The position numbers were made by a program, and so were the translations under genes. The notes beneath the pieces are model-generated. The model made no database searches. It saw nothing but the letters and a program-made list of their open reading frames with translations, and was not told the origin of the DNA. A stretch of 9,300 nt of DNA from Myxococcales bacterium (GTDB taxonomy: Bacteria; Myxococcota; Polyangia; Fen-1088), in contig PMCR01000135.1 in the NCBI GenBank assembly GCA_003155465.1, positions 1 to 9,300 on the forward strand, read 5' to 3'. Positions 1-5,844 of this stretch are shown here, one piece after another (positions within the stretch are counted from its first letter, which is position 1; each line of letters opens with the position of its first letter).

Positions 1-447
1 GTTGAACAGCACGCGCTGGATGTTCGAATTGGCCGGGCGGATTTCTTCCGCGATATGCCAGGCGATGGCCTCGCCCTCGCGGTCAGGGTCGGGCGCCAGC
101 AGGACTCGGGCTGCCTTCTTGGCTGCGGCCTTGATGTCCGCGATCACCTTCTTCTTGCCCTCGATGACCACGTACTCGGGCTGGAAGTCGTGCTCGACGT
201 CGATACCCATGGTGGCCTTGGGCAAATCCTTGACGTGACCCACCGATGCTTTGACCACGTAGCCCGCGCCTAGGTACTTCTTGATGGTTGCCGCCTTGGC
301 GGGCGATTCGACCACCACCAGGGTGCCGCTGCCGGCGGCGCGCTTCTTCGCGGACGACTTCGCGATGGGTTTCTTGGTCTTGGACGGCTTGGCCTTGGTC
401 GTGGCTGGCACGTCAGTGTCTGGTTTGACCTTCTTGCTAGCAGCCAC
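1..447 (-). CDS. topA: DNA topoisomerase I, N-terminal part (gene runs off the left edge)
   Basis: Type IA topoisomerase, which relaxes negative supercoils by cutting one strand through a 5'-phosphotyrosine. Only the first 149 codons are present, reading from a GTG at 447 and still open at base 1. The TOPRIM domain is clear. VVVESPAKA carries the conserved Glu at residue 47, and the acidic triad motif DPDREGEAIAWH is at residues 120-131 (Asp120, Asp122, Glu124). The catalytic Tyr lies outside the window. Before the TOPRIM domain is a Lys/Ala/Pro-rich extension of about 40 residues that is absent from the compact E. coli enzyme, where the Glu is residue 9. The GTG start is preceded by GAGGTG with 7 bases of spacing. 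It overlaps the end of dprA by 11 bases, so the two are probably translationally coupled. The family is certain from the two motifs. The exact start is slightly less so, but no other start with a ribosome site is visible. Confidence 0.95.
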   Translation of the reverse strand, partial: MAASKKVKPDTDVPATTKAKPSKTKKPIAKSSAKKRAAGSGTLVVVESPAKAATIKKYLGAGYVVKASVGHVKDLPKATMGIDVEHDFQPEYVVIEGKKKVIADIKAAAKKAARVLLAPDPDREGEAIAWHIAEEIRPANSNIQRVLFN

Positions 448-1375
448 GTCGAATCACCTCGTATTGGTTGCCCGGGATCCTGAAAAGCCAGCCGTCCAGT
501 TCGGCCTCGACCAGTGCCGCCATGACCGCCGGCAGGGGCAAGCCGATTCTTCGGCTGAGCACGGCGGGCGTGGCCGCTCCCTCGCGCAGGGCTGCCACCA
601 GAGCACCCACGGTTCCGGATGGTGGCTCAGGCTCCTGCGCTACCGCAGGCTGACGCCCGGCCAGCGCCTCCTCGACGTCGGCCGCCGAAGTGACCGGCCA
701 GGCCTGCCCCCTTTGCAGCAGGCGATCAGTGCCGCAGCTGCCAGGAACCGCCAGCACCGGTCTGCCCAACCATCGCGCCAGATTGGCGGTGATGAGAGCG
801 CCCGATCGGTAGGCGGCCTCCACCACGACAACCGCATCCCCCAGCGCCGCGATGATGCGGTTGCGAGCAGGGAACTGACCAGCGCGCGGGGGCGTTCCCG
901 GCTGGTACTCCGACAGCAGGCCGCCTGTGGCTGCGATACGCGCGAAGAGCGGGCCGTGACGGTCGGGGTATGTCACGTCGACGCCACAGCCAAGAATGCC
1001 GAAGGTAGGCGCGGCAGCGGCCGCCAGCGCTCCTTCATGCGCGGCAGCATCGATGCCGAACGCGCCGCCGGAGATGATGACGATGCCCTTCTCGGCCAGC
1101 TCTCTCGCAAGAACACGTGCGCGTGTGCAGCCCTCGCCACTGGCCGCCCGCGCTCCCACCATGGCGACCGCAGGCACACCGTCAGCTGGCGCACGACCGC
1201 GCACCCAGAGCACTGCGGGTGGATCGGAGAGCGCCAGGAGACGCGACGGATACCCCGCCTGTCCTTGCGCGATCTGGGCGGGTGCCTGGCCTGTCTCCTG
1301 GTCCGGGGACCTGCGCACGGGCAGCATGATCTGTCTTATCGGACGAGAATCACGCAGGTTGTCTGCCACATACAT
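437..1375 (-). CDS. dprA: DNA-processing protein DprA (Smf family)
   Basis: DprA binds incoming single-stranded DNA during natural transformation and loads RecA onto it in the cytoplasm. The Rossmann-like core is well preserved in this 312-residue reading: YPSRLLALSDPPAVLWVRG (42-60), VGAR (73-76), SGGAFGIDAAAH (102-113), LSE (154-156), FPARNRII (168-175), SGALITA (191-197) and the PG turn (211-212). A winged-helix-like C-terminal domain follows (about 255-308). Two oddities stand out. The usual N-terminal helical (SAM-like) region is missing or very short. The loop after the PG turn is also short, going directly to CGTDRLL. The ATG at 1375 has no clear ribosome site; Met17 (ATG at 1327) is an alternative. 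The frame stays open about 22 codons upstream of 1375 to a TGA, without ATG, GTG or TTG. The gene sits between a LysM protein and topA, overlapping topA by 11 bases. The family call is firm; the start is uncertain. Confidence 0.93.
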   Translation of the reverse strand: MYVADNLRDSRPIRQIMLPVRRSPDQETGQAPAQIAQGQAGYPSRLLALSDPPAVLWVRGRAPADGVPAVAMVGARAASGEGCTRARVLARELAEKGIVIISGGAFGIDAAAHEGALAAAAAPTFGILGCGVDVTYPDRHGPLFARIAATGGLLSEYQPGTPPRAGQFPARNRIIAALGDAVVVVEAAYRSGALITANLARWLGRPVLAVPGSCGTDRLLQRGQAWPVTSAADVEEALAGRQPAVAQEPEPPSGTVGALVAALREGAATPAVLSRRIGLPLPAVMAALVEAELDGWLFRIPGNQYEVIRRGC

Positions 1376-1465
1376 CGGGAACGCAAGCTGATAGCGCTCG
1401 CGCGGCAGAAGATCAAGCGGCGGCAGAAAAACCCAAAGAAATCAAAGGAGTTACAAGAGTCGCGG

Positions 1466-2800
1466 CTAGTAGCCTTTGCGCATCTCCGTGGTTTCGCCAA
1501 CACGCAGCTCCTTGGAGCATCGCGCAATCCAGGCCACCGAGGCGTTGTCGCGCACATCGATTACCCACAGCTCACCCACCACTTCCTTGGGTGAACCGAG
1601 ATCCGTTTTCTCCCAACTTTCCAGCACACCCCGGTAGCCATCACCGCGCCTGATGACGAAATTGCGGTTGCCGACCTGAACGCCATCGCGCCGGCCCCGG
1701 TTCAGGACCACGAAGCGCTCGGCCGCCAGAAACTGGGCTGGCGAGAATGCAGCCACCACGCGCGCTTCCAAGTTCACGTCGCTCGGACGTGGCTCGATGC
1801 GCCTGAACTGCCGAATTGCGCTGCTGATGCGGGCGCCGCGCTCGATGATGTCGACCACGTCGGTGATCGTCCCGCGTGCCATGTCGGCGCCCGCGATCTG
1901 GTCGACCACGATGTCGCCGCTGACCTTGACCAGGTAGCCATAGACTGTGCCGGTATCGGGATCCTTGACCGGATGGTCGACGTCGGTCTCGAAGATGGAA
2001 TAGCGTTCGCCGGCGCGAATGGGGCGGTCCTTGGGGAAGCGCAGGTAGGCTTGGTCGCCGGAGGACAGGAGCTCCTTCTCTTCCCGCGAACCGCTCAGGG
2101 TAGCGGCCTGTGCAAGATCTCTGGGTTCGATGAAGCCGATTTCGCGCAACACCACGGCGTTGCTGGACAGGGCGGCCAGGCGACCGGATTGGGCCGGCTG
2201 AGTCGAGTCGCTTGTCGCCTTGTCGCCACCGGCAAACGGAACGCCACCCTCGCCCCCAGAAGGCCCCAGCCGAATGACGTCACCCGGGAAGATCCAGTGC
2301 GGGTTGGTGATCAGCGGGTTGGCGGCCCACAGGCGAGGCCAGCGCCAAGGGTCGCCGAAGTACTTCGAGCAGATGCTCCACAGAGTGTCGCCCTTCTGCA
2401 CCACGTGAAGCTCCGGAGCCTGTCCCGTGCCTTGCCCGACTGCCGGCTCGCGTGCGCCACCTTCGTCTCCTAACCCCGAATCCAGCCCCATGACGCCCCC
2501 GGGGGGCACCAGGCTGGCGGAGGTTTCTTCAAGTCGTCTTGCGCCTGGATCCTTGCTGCCGTCGCCAAGCGTCTGCGACCCCTTTCGGCTGCGCTGTCCC
2601 GCCGGAGCAAGGGTTGGGATGGAAGTGGGGATGGAAGTGGTGTCAGCCTCGGCAGTATCCGGCGACGCGGCTTGGTCGGGCGCGTTCTTCAAGTCTTGCA
2701 CTTGGGGCGGGATGCGGGTCGTCCCCCAGGTCTGGGCCGAAGCCGGCAGTGACGCCGCCAATGTGACGGATAGCAAAGCATGGAGATGGACTAGCCTCAC
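1466..2800 (-). CDS. secreted LysM-domain cell-envelope protein
   Basis: A 444-residue exported protein with a Sec-type signal peptide (about residues 1-22, hydrophobic core then SASAQ). A low-complexity Pro/Ser/Gly linker follows (about 23-130). One LysM domain, which binds peptidoglycan, lies at about 131-178 (VVQKGDTLWSIC, then WPRLWAANP and IFPGDVIRL). The C-terminal half (about 205-444) is beta-rich and unassigned, with segments such as GERYSIFETD and FVVLNRGRRDGVQVGNRN that resemble LysM-associated domains of unknown function. Translation starts at GTG 2800, which overlaps the TGA of the upstream lipoprotein gene in a GTGA junction. A strong GAGGAGG lies just upstream, so the two are coupled. 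The neighbouring CpoB/YbgF-like lipoprotein supports a role at the periplasmic wall. The LysM domain is seen directly; the role of the C-terminal part is unknown. The linker contains a 12-base tandem duplication encoding TSIPTSIP. Confidence 0.9.
   Translation of the reverse strand: MRLVHLHALLSVTLAASLPASAQTWGTTRIPPQVQDLKNAPDQAASPDTAEADTTSIPTSIPTLAPAGQRSRKGSQTLGDGSKDPGARRLEETSASLVPPGGVMGLDSGLGDEGGAREPAVGQGTGQAPELHVVQKGDTLWSICSKYFGDPWRWPRLWAANPLITNPHWIFPGDVIRLGPSGGEGGVPFAGGDKATSDSTQPAQSGRLAALSSNAVVLREIGFIEPRDLAQAATLSGSREEKELLSSGDQAYLRFPKDRPIRAGERYSIFETDVDHPVKDPDTGTVYGYLVKVSGDIVVDQIAGADMARGTITDVVDIIERGARISSAIRQFRRIEPRPSDVNLEARVVAAFSPAQFLAAERFVVLNRGRRDGVQVGNRNFVIRRGDGYRGVLESWEKTDLGSPKEVVGELWVIDVRDNASVAWIARCSKELRVGETTEMRKGY
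2616..2639. repeat. 12-base perfect tandem duplication in the LysM gene linker
   Basis: GGGATGGAAGTG occurs twice in direct succession. It is in frame in the minus-strand LysM gene and duplicates the tetrapeptide TSIP (residues 55-62). It lies in the low-complexity linker, where length change should be tolerated. It looks like slippage expansion. Confidence 0.8.
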
Positions 2801-3762
2801 GGGGCCTCCTCGGGAGCATGCGCGGTTTTCGCGGGCGGGTCGGCAGGCGGACGGGCATCGTGGAAGGGGTGCGCGGCCCCCGCACGGTCGAGCTCAGCCA
2901 GGCGAGCCGTTGCCAGGACGGCGGTTTCGTGTTGCGGATAGGATCGGATGAGTTGTTCGAGGGTCTGCCTGCCAGCATCGATGCTGCCGAGGGCCAGGTA
3001 GCTGTAGCTGACCTTGAGCAGGGCATCGGGGACTTTGTTGCCGTGGGGAAAGCGCTCGACCACGCGACGGAACTCACGCACCGCAGAGGTGAAATCCTTG
3101 ACGTCGTAGTAGCACTCACCCAGCCAGTACTGGGCGTTGTCAGCCAGGTCGTGCGCGGGGTAGCGCCGCAAGAATTCGCGAAAACCGTCCGTGGCTTCGT
3201 CGTGCTTGCCCTGGCGAAGCGCTTCGTAGGATCGGCGGTAGAGCCTGAACGCCTCCATGTCAGGGTTGCGGCCCACGCGGACGCCTCCTGACCCCTGGCC
3301 TTCGCGGGAAACGTGCAGAGATCCCTCTTCCCGCGGCGCCGGAAAATGTTCCGCAAATGTCTGCGCCTGCGTGCCGTGCAGGCGCAGAACCGGGCGGTTG
3401 CTGTTCGATTTGGCCGCCTCACCCGCGTATTCGACATCCGCGTCGGGCGACACCATCGTCGTGGCAGGGGCCATAGTGGAGTCCGGCGTGGCTGAATCAT
3501 TCTCCGGATGCAGCTTCACCGTGGGAAGCTGTGGTGTCGCCACCTTCTGTTCATTCACCTTCCGGCTTTCCAGCTGGTCCGTCAGAATGAACACGCGATT
3601 CTCCAATTCCTCAATCTGCTTGGCGTACTCCGTGTTCTTGACCCGCAGGGATTCGATGCTTCGGTCAAGCTGCTCCACCGAGGCCTGGTCGACGCCTCGA
3701 TGAGCGCAGGCAGCCAGGAGCCCCACGGCTACCAGACCTATGGCGCGCTTAGCAAACGGCAT
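2797..3762 (-). CDS. TPR lipoprotein of the YbgF/CpoB family
   Basis: A 321-residue envelope protein. The N-terminus is a lipoprotein signal (hydrophobic 8-17, lipobox LAAC with Cys19), so it is predicted to be lipid-anchored. Residues about 25-68 form a heptad-rich coiled coil (EQLDRSIESLRV, QIEELENRVFIL). A Ser/Thr/Pro-rich linker leads to three tetratricopeptide repeats at about 169-276. They carry the YbgF signature AQYWLGECYYD and a following HGNKVPDALLK. This layout (coiled coil, linker, three TPRs) matches CpoB/YbgF, which coordinates peptidoglycan synthesis with Tol-Pal outer-membrane constriction. CpoB of E. coli is soluble, whereas this protein has a lipobox, so exact equivalence is inferred. 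The ATG at 3762 has GGTGA with 6 bases of spacing. No tolQRAB or pal gene is in the window. It is the first gene of the minus-strand left block and is coupled to the LysM gene. Confidence 0.9.
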   Translation of the reverse strand: MPFAKRAIGLVAVGLLAACAHRGVDQASVEQLDRSIESLRVKNTEYAKQIEELENRVFILTDQLESRKVNEQKVATPQLPTVKLHPENDSATPDSTMAPATTMVSPDADVEYAGEAAKSNSNRPVLRLHGTQAQTFAEHFPAPREEGSLHVSREGQGSGGVRVGRNPDMEAFRLYRRSYEALRQGKHDEATDGFREFLRRYPAHDLADNAQYWLGECYYDVKDFTSAVREFRRVVERFPHGNKVPDALLKVSYSYLALGSIDAGRQTLEQLIRSYPQHETAVLATARLAELDRAGAAHPFHDARPPADPPAKTAHAPEEAP

Positions 3763-3795
3763 ACTTGATCACCGTTGGATCATAGTGTCGTTCGG

Positions 3796-3814
3796 CAGTT
3801 TGGTACAAAAACTG
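3796..3814. repeat. inverted repeat, operator-like
   Basis: Perfect 6-base arms CAGTTT and AAACTG separated by 7 bases, in the divergent promoter region. It could be a repressor site or a small hairpin. The arms are seen directly; a regulatory role is inferred only from the location. Confidence 0.4.
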
Positions 3815-3815
3815 A

Positions 3816-3833
3816 CTTGCCAAGCTCGGCAAG
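3816..3833. repeat. inverted repeat, operator-like
   Basis: Perfect 6-base arms CTTGCC and GGCAAG around the 6-base spacer AAGCTC, starting 2 bases after the previous inverted repeat. There is no T-run on either side, so it is not a typical terminator. The arms are seen directly; the function is unknown. Confidence 0.4.
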
Positions 3834-3924
3834 GCTACGCCCCCGCGCCTCATCACGCGATCTCACAATCCTGTTGACCCGCCAGGCCAAACCGATGTCC
3901 CATTGAGATCTTCATGGAGGACCC

Positions 3925-4365
3925 ATGCGCCTGGTGTCAATCCTGCTCGTCGTCGCCGTGCTCTTCAGCGGATGCTACTCCTGGACCGCCATCAAACCCA
4001 CCGAGTTGCCCAAGCTGAACGACGCCTCCTCGTCCACAGCGCGGGGTTCGCAGGGGCAAATCACCCTGGTCACCGTAGCCAAGCTCGAAGCTCCTGACGG
4101 TCGCCTTGTCGAAATCCAGGGCGAGAGCGACGCGCGCATCTCTGTCCGTGGGCAAGAACCCATGTCCTTCGAGCACCCACTTCTTTCGTCTGTGCAGAAT
4201 AGCAGTCTGATCGTGCAGGCCGGAAACCGGGGCAAGACCACGATTCCCCTGCAGCAGATTCAGAGCGTGGAGGTCTCGCAATTCGAGCGCACCCAAGCCG
4301 CCCTGGCGGCGGCTGTCTTGAGCCTGGTTGCTACCGGCCTCGCCTTCTTGATTGTGTTCCACTAG
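3925..4365 (+). CDS. small lipoprotein with a C-terminal hydrophobic segment, function unknown
   Basis: A 146-residue protein I do not recognise. Residues 1-16 form a short lipoprotein signal (MRLVSILLVVAVLFSG) with Cys17 as the predicted lipidated residue. The lipobox is FSGC, with Phe at -3 where Leu is more usual. Residues about 45-118 look like a beta-rich domain with alternating hydrophobics (QITLVTVAKLEA, RLVEIQG, SSLIVQAG, IPLQQIQSVEV). Residues about 123-145 are a continuous hydrophobic stretch (AALAAAVLSLVATGLAFLIV) ending in His146. The protein may therefore be tied to membrane at both ends. ATG 3925 is preceded by GGAGGA at close spacing. It stands alone on the plus strand, divergent from the cpoB-like gene and convergent with hemC. 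Export is well supported; no function can be assigned. Confidence 0.8.
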   Translation: MRLVSILLVVAVLFSGCYSWTAIKPTELPKLNDASSSTARGSQGQITLVTVAKLEAPDGRLVEIQGESDARISVRGQEPMSFEHPLLSSVQNSSLIVQAGNRGKTTIPLQQIQSVEVSQFERTQAALAAAVLSLVATGLAFLIVFH

Positions 4366-4388
4366 CTGGCCACTGGCTGCCGCTGGGA

Positions 4389-4406
4389 ACACGCCTTCGG
4401 CCGTGT
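4389..4406. terminator. possible hairpin with UUCG loop between convergent genes
   Basis: ACACG and CGTGT arms enclose a C:C mismatch and a C-G pair closing a TTCG tetraloop, a very stable RNA loop. It lies in the 60-base gap between the ends of the lipoprotein gene and hemC, where transcripts converge. There is no T-run after the hairpin on either strand, so intrinsic termination is weakly supported. Confidence 0.25.
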
Positions 4407-4425
4407 GGAGCAGGAACCTGGCTGC

Positions 4426-5349
4426 TCAGCCAAACTCGGCCAAGATACGATCGGCGCCGCGCGCAAGCAGGGCCTCGGCCAGCGCCCTGCCCAGGTCGGC
4501 GGCGGCGGACGGCGAGCCAGCGACGTGTTCGCGCAGCATGGTCGCTCCGTCGGGGCGTCCCACCAGGCCCCACACTTCCAGTTTCCCCTGCTGCACGCGG
4601 GCGTTGCCTGCCACGGGCGTGCGACAGCCAGCCCCCAGGTGGCGCAGGAGGGCGCGCTCCGCGGTCACAGTGATCTCCGCCTCTTCACTCGCCAGCACGC
4701 GACAGAGGACGCGCACGCGCTGGTCCGCTGCTCGGGTTTCGATCGCGAGGGCGCCCTGGCCGATGGCAGGCAGCATGCGCTCGACCGGGATCCGCTCGGC
4801 GATGTGATGGGACAGGCCAAGACGATCAAGACCCGCACAAGCCAGAATCGCCGCGTCCACCAGCCCGTCGGCCACCTTGCGCAACCGTGTGTCGAGATTG
4901 CCGCGCAGGGGTTCGATGCACAGGTCCGGTCGCAGCGCCTTGACCTGGCAGATGCGGCGCAAGCTGGTCGTGCCCACGCGTGCACCCGCTGGCAGGTCGG
5001 CAAGGGTGGCGCCGTCGCGACTGACCAGGGCGTCGCGCGCGTCGGCGCGCGGGGGAATCGCAGCCAGCGCGAGCCCAGGGGCCAGCTCCGCGGGCACATC
5101 CTTCAAACTGTGAACCGCAACATCGATCTCGCCCGCGAGAAGCGCCGCCTCGATCTCCTTGACCCACACGGCCTTGCCGCCAGCGTCCCACACCGGCCCT
5201 TGCGGCGTCCGATCGCCAGTGGTGACGATGATACTGCGCTCGACGACCAGGCTGGGGTGGGCCGCGCGCAGCCGAGAAGCCACATGATCGGCCTGCCAAA
5301 GTGCCAGGGCGCTGCCCCTTGTGCCGATGACAACGCGATCGGAACTCAC
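4426..5349 (-). CDS. hemC: hydroxymethylbilane synthase (porphobilinogen deaminase)
   Basis: Cytoplasmic enzyme joining four porphobilinogen molecules into the linear tetrapyrrole hydroxymethylbilane on the way to haem. The 307-residue length is usual. Key residues fall at the same numbers as in the E. coli enzyme: Arg11 in GTRGSALAL, catalytic Asp84 in HSLKDVP, Arg131/Arg132 in GTTSLRR, Arg149 and Arg155 in PLRGNLDTR, and Cys242 in LGAGCRTPVAG, which carries the dipyrromethane cofactor. Domains 1 and 2 precede the C-terminal Cys-bearing domain (about 220-307). Translation starts at GTG 5349, preceded by a weak purine stretch AGAAGA. The stop of the upstream unknown gene is only 11 bases away, so the two are likely co-transcribed. 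No other haem gene is in the window. Identification is essentially certain. Confidence 0.98.
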   Translation of the reverse strand: MSSDRVVIGTRGSALALWQADHVASRLRAAHPSLVVERSIIVTTGDRTPQGPVWDAGGKAVWVKEIEAALLAGEIDVAVHSLKDVPAELAPGLALAAIPPRADARDALVSRDGATLADLPAGARVGTTSLRRICQVKALRPDLCIEPLRGNLDTRLRKVADGLVDAAILACAGLDRLGLSHHIAERIPVERMLPAIGQGALAIETRAADQRVRVLCRVLASEEAEITVTAERALLRHLGAGCRTPVAGNARVQQGKLEVWGLVGRPDGATMLREHVAGSPSAAADLGRALAEALLARGADRILAEFG

Positions 5350-5360
5350 GCGACGATCTT

Positions 5361-5705
5361 CTAGAGCTTGGCGACTGCGGCCACAACCGCCGCGTCCGGC
5401 GTCGCGCTGCCCACCGGCTTGGCCACGAACCCGACCTCGACCTCGTAGGCAGTTTCCCCAAGGATGACCGAATTCATGTACACCTCGGCCCCCAGTGCGG
5501 AGATGGCGGCTTTCGCCTTGACCTTGCCGAGAAGCTTGAAGGCCCCGTCGCTGCCCGCCTGGGTGCTCCTGAAATAGCAGCCGGGCACCAGGCGCAGAAC
5601 GATCTCTCCCCCTAGAAGCTGCAGCATCTCACCCTCGAGATTCACCCGCTCGGCGGAGAGCCAGGAGTCAACCGCCTCCTGGGGAATGAACAACTTCACG
5701 GGCAT
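5361..5705 (-). CDS. conserved-looking small protein of unknown function upstream of hemC
   Basis: A 114-residue protein starting MPVKLFIPQEAVDSWLS; I do not recognise its family. It has no signal peptide or membrane segment, so it is probably cytoplasmic. Features seen: a segment LQLLGGEIVLRLVPGCYFRS (29-48, beta-like), a Lys/Ala-rich strand LLGKVKAKAAISALGAEVYM, an acidic-hydrophobic ETAYEVEVGFVA, and an Ala/Val-rich C-terminus. I chose ATG 5705, which has GAGGGAG 11 bases upstream. The frame extends 15 codons further to a GTG at 5750, but that GTG touches a -10-like TATCTT, so the longer form is less likely. It ends 11 bases before the hemC start, consistent with a two-gene operon. The composition resembles a compact alpha/beta domain. 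Its coding nature is supported by clean GC-rich codon use and operon spacing; a role in haem synthesis would be guesswork. Confidence 0.75.
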   Translation of the reverse strand: MPVKLFIPQEAVDSWLSAERVNLEGEMLQLLGGEIVLRLVPGCYFRSTQAGSDGAFKLLGKVKAKAAISALGAEVYMNSVILGETAYEVEVGFVAKPVGSATPDAAVVAAVAKL

Positions 5706-5740
5706 ATGAACTTTGGCTCCCTCGGGGGAACGCTGCTGGC

Positions 5741-5746
5741 AAGATA
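5741..5746 (-). promoter_or_regulatory. possible -10 element for the unknown gene and hemC
   Basis: The minus strand reads TATCTT here, with TTGTGG 17 bases upstream as a poor -35. Initiation about 7 bases downstream would give a short leader carrying GAGGGAG before ATG 5705. The match is weak and rests mainly on position. Confidence 0.2.
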
Positions 5747-5761
5747 CCACCCCTTCGCGAC

Positions 5762-5778
5762 CGCCACAAACCGTGGCG
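5762..5778. repeat. inverted repeat in the divergent region before thioredoxin
   Basis: Perfect 6-base arms CGCCAC and GTGGCG separated by AAACC, in the 139-base region between the leftward unknown gene and the rightward thioredoxin gene. It overlaps where minus-strand promoter elements would be expected, so an operator role is possible. There is no T-run, so a terminator is unlikely. Confidence 0.35.
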
Positions 5779-5844
5779 ACCAGTCAACCCATCTGACGAT
5801 TCGGCCTCCCGCGGCCTGCACGGCTGTGGTAAAGGAGCTGCACC

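Larger units (their letters stand above)
3763..3924. promoter_or_regulatory. divergent intergenic region with two inverted repeats
   Basis: This 162-base region lies between the leftward cpoB-like gene and the rightward lipoprotein gene, so it should hold promoters for both. It contains two adjacent perfect inverted repeats. One is CAGTTT-7-AAACTG at 3796-3814. The other is CTTGCC-6-GGCAAG at 3816-3833. On the minus strand a TATGAT (3779-3784) resembles a -10 box, but it is so close to the ATG at 3762 that its transcript would lose part of the ribosome site. On the plus strand TTGACC (3874-3879) resembles a -35 box without a convincing -10. The region is gene-free and promoter activity is inferred from gene orientation. 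Confidence 0.5.

Noticed and set aside
1376..1465. Possible promoter or small gene in the gap between the LysM gene and dprA
   Set aside because: The gap is slightly AT-richer but has no convincing -10/-35 pair, ribosome site or small coding frame.
281..1594. Long plus-strand open frame of 437 codons antisense to dprA
   Set aside because: It lies opposite a gene with clear DprA motifs, its protein is rich in Arg/His/Gly without recognisable domains, and long antisense frames are expected in GC-rich DNA.
2643..3500. Minus-strand frame of 285 codons in another phase across the cpoB-like gene
   Set aside because: The product is Arg/Thr/Pro-rich without domains, while the competing frame has a lipobox, coiled coil and TPRs.
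4405..5364. Plus-strand frame of 319 codons antisense to hemC
   Set aside because: It overlaps nearly all of a hemC gene with every functional residue intact, and its translation shows no motif or signal.
5361..5750. Longer version of the unknown hemC neighbour starting at GTG 5750
   Set aside because: The GTG adjoins a -10-like TATCTT, and the shorter ATG at 5705 has GAGGGAG upstream and begins directly with a plausible domain. The longer form is not excluded.
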